In this document: one piece after another, positions 25,720 through 36,900 of the stretch | Position numbering within the stretch: position 1 is the first letter of the stretch | Layout: each line of letters starts with the position of its first letter | NCBI GenBank assembly: GCA_947044365.1 | Contig: OX345649.1 | Location: 974,430-1,038,429 of the forward strand | Direction: 5' to 3' | DNA: 64,000 bases | Source: Petrosia ficiformis | Taxonomy: Eukaryota > Porifera > Demospongiae > Haplosclerida > Petrosiidae | Program-made: the position numbers and the translations under genes | Notes under the pieces: generated by a model | The model's database searches: none | What the model saw: only the letters and a program-made list of their open reading frames with translations | Told to the model about the DNA's origin: nothing

Positions 25720-28700
25720 TTATCGTACTTGTACTTGTCGTCTTCTATTACCTGTAAAAGCAATACACAAGTCACATGATAAAACATGATTATCATGTGA
25801 CATACCTCCCCATCCTCCTGGTTTTGAAGACATAGAAGTGAATCCAGCTTGTTGAGCTCCAGCCACTAAACGATGGAAGAGAGAAAGAGGATCGAAAGAA
25901 CAATGACAATGAAGGACTCACTCCAAATTCCTCCGGGACCTTGTTTCACCTTCAATAGTTCTTCATTGTGATCTGCTACAGATCCAATCTATTGCAATAT
26001 AAATAGATATGAGATTTGAACATCGACTCTTCCTTCCTTTCTTTAAAACCCTACTATCTTAATTATTCTCAAAGTACAAATTATCCCTACCTTATGAGTG
26101 ACAGTCACAAAAACGTCCAACTTAGGGCTGGGATGATTAACTGATTAATCAAACAATATTGAGAATTCTTCTGATTATAGATTGTACGTTTGTGATATTA
26201 ATTATGCTAGTTATTCCAAAAGACATACTTTTCAAGCAAGCGACAGCAAATAAGGTACAATATGGAAATGACAGGAAACCTTTTTGATCATGATTAATTG
26301 AAAATTACTTCCACTGATTTTAATTGAAATCGATTTCAGAATCTCCCAGCCCTGGTCCAACTGTATTACTTGTGAGATACTAATTTAGTTATAATTATAA
26401 TTATATAATACACATCATCACATCCATGTAAAATTCCTTAAGTTTCCCAAATAACAGTTAACAGCCTGAATCCTGATGATGGTAATGTAATAGTTATAGA
26501 ATGCTTCTGAGTGCCATATGGAATATATTGTCACTGTGATGATGTGATGTGATGATGTGATGTGATGTGATGTGATGTGATGTGATGTGATGTGATGCGA
26601 TGTGATGATGTGATGATGTGATGATGTGATGATGTGATAACGTGATGATGTCAGGCCCAAGGGTGTTGCATCATCATAGACATCAGTATGTTTGGACTGG
26701 TCTGTAGATTTCTTGGAAAGTGTTTAAAACTGTTAATTGTAGAAAGCTCTGTTGATGTGGTTAGTGCTCATAATAGCACTGCAGTCAATGCCAAAATTTG
26801 AGATGTGGCACTGTGGTTACTATGGTAATGCCACATGGGTGTATGTTGGCACTGTTAGCTCTTTGATCTTAAGCACTACAAATACATAATTACAATTATA
26901 TATATAATGATACAAAAATTACCTTTTCAGCCAAATTCAATGCAAGGCTTTGCAAGTTACTTGGTTCAGCGTGATGTAGTACAATACTTTGCGTAGGCTC
27001 GTCTAATGATGCCTGTGTGATTGATCACATGATGATCACATGATGATCACATGACATGACAGTCATGTGACACTTACCAATAATTCTTCCTTAATAATCA
27101 TTTTACTGACTATACTGTGAACATTTGAGATCGGAAGTTCAAACATCTCAGAGAGTCTCACAAGACTATAAATCATGTGATAGTCACAAGACAATAATTA
27201 TCAATTAACAACGTAAGTACCTTAGAGTATCATAGACGCGCCCATAAGTAAAAATGTAAGTGCGAAGACTCTCTTCTTGTACTTTACTGAAAGAATATAA
27301 AATTTAACGTTAAAAGTAACCACACCCCTTATAATATCTCCTAACCCTGTCAACATCTCTTTTACTTGTTCAGCATTTACAAAAAGATTCCAAGCCTACA
27401 AGAATATAATATTATAATTGACACTATATGCAGTGGTGTGGAAACAGCCAGTCATACAGGACATTGTCCTGTATAAATCTAGTGAATGTCTGGTAAATTC
27501 AAACTAAACTATATACAAAGTATATGGAGGCAGGACAAGAGTAATGAAAATGTCAAATGTCTGGTAGTTGGCTCAATGTTTCCACCCCCCTGACTACAAG
27601 CTGCTCTCTTTCTGCTGGTATGTAGACATGTAAGTGTTCATATATGTGCCACACCCATTAATTAACTGAGCTACCTAGAATGACGTGACTTCCTTAACTA
27701 TGCATGCAACATGTACGTACACGTGATATAAATTTATCCCTCCCTAGAGTAGGAACCTAAAGCGACTACTAATATATACATATACACAATAACCTTAATA
27801 TCTAATATATAATCTCGACATTTCTTCCAGTCGCCACACTTCATAGCATTAGCAGCTGCTACTACGTGTTCTCTCATAGTTTCAGGAGGACCTAGGAAGG
27901 GAGATACCCAGAGGGGAGGTGAAGGAGGGAGGGTAGGGATAGGGTGAGGGAGGATGGGGTGATGGAGAGAGGGAGAGAGGGAGGGAGGGAGGGAAGGAAA
28001 GATACATGTAAATGTGATTAGCTGATTACAGACATCTACTCACCTACAAGAGGTTGTTTTTCATGGTGTTTTAACTGATGATAAAATCCTTTAGATATCA
28101 TTCGACGACGTCCCTCAATCTCTGTAGCTACAAATATAACAACATCATAATTAATCTCTACTCACGTGGACACACCCCTTTTAAGTAATTACACAATCTT
28201 CTTTACTCACATGCTATGTAAGGTATTTCTAATAGCATTGCTGATGTGAGGTACACACACTCCATTAGCTCTAAGTTAATGTGCATATGGAATGGTACTT
28301 GTCTACGACGTTCCTGCTTTTCCTGTTCAACAGTACGCTCTTGTCGTGGATTGAGACCCTGTTGGACAAAAGGGAGAAAGAAGATGATTATTTATTTTCA
28401 TTTTATAAAAATAATTATTTTGGTAAAGATCAATTGTAATACCACATACGAGGGAATTTGCCAAACATCTTTATTAATAACAGTTTGTATTTGGTATCTA
28501 TGGATGGAGCATTTGTTGTTATTAAACCCACACGGACAAAGAAAAACAAAATAATTAGCAGAATATTATGACCAGATTTGCAAAAACGGACTTTTTCCTG
28601 TGAAATAAAGTTGATGCTTATCATAAAACACTCTCCATTTCGTTGATCAAAACAGGAAGCCAAAATGTGCTATCAATTTGCTTTTCAGATATGAAATTGC

Positions 28701-31700
28701 TTTGAGTTCTGACAGAATAGTGAGGTCCCGTTTGAGTTCTGACAGAATAGTGAGGTCCCGTTTGGAAATCTGGTCACAAATGTACATATAGTGTTCTTAG
28801 TACCTGTGCTAGGAGTTCTTTTGCAAGTTCTTTTGCATCTTTAGGCCTAGGAGGTGAGTGCATATCCATTAATGCATCATGTGCGTCTTTTATCATGCCA
28901 TGACGAAATGCACACATACCTAATTGAACTATAGTACGATTATAAAGAATCTGAGAGGAGAGAGAATAGAGAATGGGGAATGGAGAGTGGGGAATGGGGA
29001 ATGAAGAGTAGACAATGGAGAATGGGGAATGGGGAATGGAGAGTGGAATAGAGTGTAAATTGGGGAATGGAGAGTGGAAAGTGCAGAGTGGGGAATGGAG
29101 AGTGGGGAGTGGTGAGTGGGGAATGGAGAATGGAGAGTGGAGAGTGGGGAGTGGTGAATAAGGAATGCAGAATGCAGAATGGAGAGTGGGGAGTGGTGAA
29201 TGGGGAGTGGAATGTGCAGAGTGTAGAATGGATAATGAAGAGTGGGGAATGGAGAGAGTGAGGAATGGAGAATGGAGAGTGGGGAATGGAGAGTGGTGAG
29301 TTGGGAATGAAGAATGGGTGCATCCATAACAAACACATTACTTGAGTTGGAACATCAGCATGGGTAATACCCTCTTGTAAATGAGTCATCAACATAAGAT
29401 CCCTAGCTTGAAACCAGCGATCATGAATAGCATGATGATAAATATGACATAAAACTGCACGAGTCTTAATAGGTCCCAGATCTACTCCAGGATAGCTGTA
29501 AATGAATTTAGCAAATGTAGTGATAAGTTCTTTTGACTCAAAAAGAGTGGAACCAGTTTCTTCCACTTTTGAGCCATAATTTTTTTGATCGACCTAAAAA
29601 AAGATCAAAGCATAATTATACTTAAATGACAGCATTACTCATAAATATAACTAAAACCCTTTTAGTAAGAAATTGTGTAACTTAAAATATTACATGTCTA
29701 CTGTAATAACTATAACTAATGATGGTAAGCTAAAACCCTTTTAGTAAGACTTCACTAAATTATAAATAAATCATAAGTCCACTGTAATAACTATAACTAA
29801 CTAAATCAAAAATTGGCCGGTTAGTTAAAGGTCATTCACATTCATCATGAATTCTGAAAAATGTCACAACTTTAGTTTGGAATGACCAGTTTTTTTTAAC
29901 CATTTTCATATAATTATCCTTCCCGTTCATTTTTGTGTATGTCAAATTTCAATCCATCGCTTCATTATTGAGTTACAGTATAATCATGTATTAACCTTAT
30001 GACATTAAACTATACACTATAGTACATATAAGCTATTGAGTTACAGTATAATCATGTATTAACCTTATGACATTAAACTATACACTATAGTACATGTACA
30101 TATAAGTTATTGACTTACAGTATAATCATGTATTAACCTTATGACATTAAACTATACACTATACTATAGTATATATACATCATCAGACTTTAGTTTAATG
30201 ATTCACTTTGTAATAAAGGTGATCAATTCTTCTCATATAGATTCTACAAAGATCAGCATCACGTCCCGGTTGTGTTTGCTTTTCTAAATACTTCTGAGCA
30301 TGTTCTATTAATTCAGTGACACTTCTCTCATCCTTCAGTCTAGGATAAGAACATAGAATCAACAGATAGATACATACATAGATAGATAGATAGATAGATA
30401 GATAGAGAGGAAAGGGAACAAATAGATAGATGGATAGAGAGAGAGAGAGTGAGAGAGAGACCTAGTCAAGTATTCAGTTGAGTGAGCATCACAATTTTGT
30501 AATATTTTAGTTAATTCATCATCAATTCTTTCAACAAATCCCAACATACTTCCATGAAACTGAATGAATTTATCTGGATCCTGGTATAAGACAATACAAT
30601 ACAATTATAATAACTAGCAAGCACCCGCAGAAATACTGCAAGCTACACCAGACTAATCGCTATTGTTCTAGCCTTTGCAGTCACATGACTGACTGAATCC
30701 AGTAGGTTTCTAACATTGATGATAGAAATGATGTATTCAAAGTTCTACCATGCCTAAAGTAAACTGACCAATCAGATTGCTTAAAATGAGGTTGATAAAT
30801 GTGTTATCAACCTCTTTTTTTAATCAATTTGATTAGTCACTTTTACTGCATTTCCCGCTCATTGCTGGGAGATAGGAAATATTGTTTTCTGTTATTTCTT
30901 GTTATTATTTCCATGATATTTTATTATACAACAATTATAAATTATGTGATTAAAGCATTATTTGTGTTAATACTCTAAGTAGTTGTACTGTTCAGTGATT
31001 GCAGTTATAATTGACAGTAATATTGCTACTGGTGGATAGATAGCTAAATGGGTGGGCACCAGAGTGTTGATTTTCCTCAATGTGAGTAGCCTTGGATAGC
31101 TTACATCGCAAGTTTTTTTTCCTGCCATTTGTGGTATTTTTGAGAACTGTTGACACTTGTTCTTTTTGATCATCTGACACCTGTTTGTATGCTTGTGATT
31201 GAGGCCTTAGCATTCGCATTCCTCGAATCTTGTATGAGAGTTGGGTGAGGCTGGTCTTGACTGCGCTCGCGCTCCTAAGAGCCACACCTTATACTGAATG
31301 GAGGAGGAGCCGGAAGTCTGCTACATGCTAGTAGGGGCTCTTTCTGTTATTTGCGATTGAACTGTTGATCAGTTACTTGACTAAGGAGTCACAGAAATCC
31401 ATACTAGGTTAGTGAAATTATGTATACTGTTGCCATGTGCAAAAATTTGCTTAGTTACTATATTTCGCGCGCGTTTCATGGTAGAAGACGGTTATACACC
31501 TCGGTACAGTTTCTACTGGATTTATCAAACCTCGTGCCTTCGACCCTCGGTTTGATAAATCCAGTAGAAACCTTTACCTCGGTGTATAACCTATACTTCT
31601 CTAAATCTTCTCTTCCTTTTTTCTTATCTTCTAACTCTGAAAATTAAAGGCACATGTCCATTCTTATTCTTCTCGTCTTAGTTTTCTCTTTCTTTCTCAA

Positions 31701-33442
31701 TTTGCAAAATTGTGGGCGCAGTTTTATCTTGTCGCCATGGTTTCTTCCGTGTAGCTTGCCCTTTGACCGTGACATACGTTACAAGGACAATTAGATAATA
31801 ATATATGTGTAACATACAGTATAGTTTTCTTCCTCATCAGTAACACTCTCACTCAATATAATCTCAGGATGTTTATCCAATACATCCAACAGTTTCTCCA
31901 AGTACTCTAAACAACTGTATCATTAAGAAAAACTAACAGACAGAGAGCGGAAAGAGACAGATAGATAGAGACATACAACAGAGTGACAAATACACAAGCA
32001 ACAAACAGTGAGACAGACAGACAGACATAGATAGACATAAAGATAACAGACAGAGAAACAGACAAACAGTGAGATGAACAGATGATAGACAGAGGGACAA
32101 ACACAGGCAAAAAAAAAACAGCGAGACAGACAGACATAGATAGACAGTCATAAGACAGACAGATAGACAGACAGACAAACAGTGAGACAGACAGACATAC
32201 ACGTAGATAGATAGACGATAGATATAGGGGTAGACACACAGAGGGACAAACAGACAGACAGACAAACAGTGAGACAGATGGACATACATGTAGATAGATA
32301 GACGATAGATATAGAGGTAGACACACAGAGGGACAAACAGACAGACAGACAAACAGTGAGACAGATGGACATACATGTAGATAGATAGACAATAGATATA
32401 GGGGTAGACACACAGAGGGACAGACAGACAAACAGTGAGACAGATGGACATACATGTAGATAGATAGACAATAGATATAGGGGTAGACACACAGAGGGAC
32501 AAACAGACAGACAAACAGTGAGACAGATGGACATACATGTAGATAGATAGACGATAGATATAGGGGTAGACACACAGAGGGACAGACAGACAGACAGACA
32601 GATGAACACAAACAAATAAAGACACAAACAGTGGTTACATTTTCCATATTTCTTCTTTCATAGCACTAGCTCCAATAGGAACATCAAGAGTGGCCTCGAT
32701 AATATCAAGATATATTCTCATCACAACACCAACCCCTGGAGAGTTAAATGTACACATTTAACATACTCTCTTTCCAGTCTCTATTCCAGAACCTTTAATC
32801 ACAATTATATCTACTCCAGACCTTTAGTCACAAACCTGAATTATATCTACTCCGGACCCTTTAATCACAAACCTAAATTATATCTACTCCGGACCCTTTA
32901 ATCACAAACCTATATTATATCTACTCCGAACCCCTTAATCACAAACCTAAATTATATCTACTCCAGACCCTTTAATAACAAACCTAAATTATATCTACTC
33001 CGGACCCTTTAATAACAAACCTAAATTATATCTACTTCAGACCCTTTAATCACAAACCTAAATTATATCTACTCCAGACCCTTTAATAACAAACCTAAAT
33101 TATATCTATTCCAGACCCTTTAATAACAAACCTAAATCAGCATTAACTGACAGATCTAACAAGTATTGAAGTATGTGTAACTGGTCTATCTTGTTTGTTC
33201 CTTTCTTTCCTCTTGCCAGTACTAACTCGTTTCTTTTCGTAGCAATTACTTTCACATCTAAATCAATTTTGTCTTTTCCAAATAATGCTTTCATTTTCTC
33301 TCGATCTGTTAGCTAGAGAGAAAGAGAGGTACAAGTATATATACATGTACACAGTCATAATTCATTTATTAGGCAGACTTGGATATGAGACTTTTTTATG
33401 GCCCTGTAGGGCCATCCCTATGATTGCTTTCCACGGGGTTTA

Positions 33443-33482
<40 letters not shown>

Positions 33483-33907
33483 TCTTGTGTCCACTTGCGC
33501 GAGTATGCGTTGTATATGTAGTTAAGGAGAAGTTGCGTCATTCCCGGGGGCTCGATCAATTAATGGGTGTGGCGCGTAAAAGAACATGCGCTCGAGCTCT
33601 ACAGACCAACAGAATGAAAGCTGTAGCTTTCGTAGAACTGGAACTAATAGCTAGCTATTCTGCCTGAAATATATTTCTGAAGTTCTACAAGGTCCTTTGA
33701 AAGGTCAGGAGAGTAGATAATCAAAATAATAACTATAATAAGCTGTTGTCTTTCATGCTTGATAAAGTCAGCCATGATTACTGAATGCTAGACACCACAA
33801 AGTAGTCATAAGGATACTTTATCTTCACTTAAATTTGTAAAGCAATCATAGGGATGTTTTTTTATGGCCCGTAGGGCCATCCCTATAATTGCTTTCCGCG
33901 GGGTTAA

Positions 33908-33943
<36 letters not shown>

Positions 33944-36900
33944 TTGTGTCACTTGCGCGACTATGCGTTGTATACGTAGTTAAGGAAGTTGCGTCATTCC
34001 CGGGGGCTCGGTCAATTAATGGGCATGGCGCGTAAAAGAACACGCGTTTGAGCTACAGACCAGCCAGAAAGATTCAGAAAGGATGTAAAACTGCTAATAA
34101 CTGTTGTATATACCAGAGAAACAGTATAAATATTATGCAAGAATCTTTAACAAGTAAGTATGATAAGTTGTTGAGTTTCAGACACGAGGAAGTCATCATT
34201 TAGAACCTTGAAGGAGTACCTCAGTCAGTTCATCAGACATCTGTGTATTTAGACTGCAATTAGGCTTACACTTACGTCTTCAGGCCCCAGGAGTACACAG
34301 AAAGGTAGAGACACTAGTGCCATCAGCAATGCTTAATACATAGTCATCACAAAGCAAATATAGGGATGTTTTTTTCTCTATATACACTTGTTCCCTATAT
34401 ACACTTGTTCATTCATGACATGGGTACGAGACTTTTCCCAAATAATAATACATTCATCTACAATGTACATGTATCAGGTGTGCGTGACCATTCACGACTT
34501 GGGTATGAGACTTTTCAATTCATGACTTGGGTATGAGACCTTTCCATTCATGACTTGGGTATAAGACTTTTTCATTCATGACTTGGATGAGACTTCCATT
34601 CATGACTTGGGTATGAGACTTTTTCATTCATAACTTGGGTATGAGACTTTTCCATGTTTTATATATTGTATACATGTATATTACAAACCTCTTTTGCAGG
34701 TCTTCTTCTATGAACAGTCTCCCATAACCTTTCACTTTCATCCTCTTCATCTTCCTCCTCCTCCTCACCCTCTAATTTTTGAGGTTTCTTTTCTTTCATT
34801 TCTCTCTTTCTTGCTCGGGTTACAGACTCCCCTGCACTGGGTCTATAAGAAATAGATAAGATAATTAAAACCAAATAGATGGATAAAGAAAGGAATAAAT
34901 AATTAGATGTAACAGACAGATAGATAGAACTGACGGATAGATAAAACAAATGGATAGATAAGAACAGATGAATAGATGTAACAGATGAATAGATGTTGTT
35001 ACAGACGGATAGATAGAACAGATGGACAGATGTTGTTGCAGATGGACAGATGTAACAGACAGATAGACAGAACAGACAGGTAGATAGAACAGACGAATAG
35101 ATAGAACAGATAGATAGATGTAACAGATCGACAGATGTAACAGATGGATAGATAGAATAGATGGATAGATAGAACAGATGAAGAAAAGATTCTTTGCACA
35201 GATCTGTACATGTAATTACTTTTTCTTGAGGAAATATTCGGCAGTGTATGGATATTCTCCTGGAGCCCGATCTCGTATTAATCCTGAGTCACTTTCACTA
35301 CTACTGTCTGATTCTGTCATATCCCAATCCGAACTGTCATCAGACTCCATCCCTTCTTCATCCTGTAATAGTACATATAACACAATTTGAAACAACAGGA
35401 AAGTAGTATCCCTATGATTGCTTTGTGGTGGCTATCACTCATTGCTGATGGCACTACTAGTACCTAGATGAAACTGAAGTACACCCTTTCAAGGTGTCAT
35501 TGCCTCAGGTCTAAAACTCAATAATATGTGTACATCATTTGAAAATTGACCATTTTGTGCAAAAACAGATAGATAATACATGTATATGAATATAATTCAA
35601 TATTCAGCCATTTTATTTACGCAAACACACTTTCCTACGTAAGAAGTTTAATGATTGATCTTCCCAGATACCAAATTTCATTGGCTTCCTGTACAAAATG
35701 GCGGAATAGCGAGTGTTTAAATGTATGTCAGATAAAATTATTTTCATAAAACAATCATAAAATGATAGTACATATATTGTAATACCACACATACCTCAAC
35801 CTTAGTCTTTACTGCAGGTGGACTTTTCTCTTCTTCCGAATCTTTGATTTGAATAAATAATTATTGCAACCATGGAAAAGGATCATTGTGGTAATTATCA
35901 AACACTTAGTGGGATGCTTAGTTAGTCGGCCATTTTGTATAATAAAGTACAACAGGAGCTACATTGTATTTCTGGACACCAAATTTAGTCAACTTACAAT
36001 AAAAAAATTCCAAATTGCAAGCATTTGAAAGTACATGCAAGTATTTGTTAAATTTATAATGATTCCTTTTCTTATCCACTCACAATTACTACAGTATATG
36101 TCATTATAAAGTCACCATACAGTAACAGTAATTATCTTTGTTCTACTGTCAGTATAGTATAGTAATTACTGTCTCACTACTGTGGTGTTGAATTGAAAAT
36201 TATATCAATTACTGTTAAAACTAATGTTGAACTACTGTAGTGTGGAAATCAAACTACTGAGTAATTACTGTACTGTATGGTGACATTTTATCAACACACT
36301 GTACCTTGATCTGGTTTAAACTCCTCCTCCTCCTCCTCCTCATCTTCTTCATATAGTTCAGGATTCTCTCGACAGTGGTTAACACTGTCTTCAAAATCTT
36401 TATTATATTTTCGGACTTTTTGTTTTAATGAAGCAAGCGCCTATAAAATAAAATAAAATAAATAACAATAGATGAAGGTGCTTATACAATGTTTATACAA
36501 TGTACATGTACATGTACTCGTATGTACATGTACAAGTATTACGAGTACATGTACATGTACATGTATGAATATTACATGTACATGTACGAGTATTACAAGT
36601 ACATGTACATGTACATGTATGAATATTACAGGTACATGTACATGTACGAGTATTACAGCTACAAGTACATGTACATGTACATGTATGAATATTACAGGTA
36701 GATGTACATGTACAAGTATTACAGCTACAAGTACATGTATGAATATTACATGTACATGTACATGCATGATTATTAAAGGTACATGTACATGTATGAGTAT
36801 TACAGGTACATGTGTACGAGTATTACATGTACATGTACATGTATGAGTATTACAGTATATAAGACTTTATACATACATATGTTATCTGAAAGAAAGAAAG

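Noticed and set aside
31907..32647. Cysteine/leucine-rich 246-codon minus-strand frames
   Set aside because: Readings of the GACA/GATA minisatellite in EIF3C intron 11; three frames are equally open.
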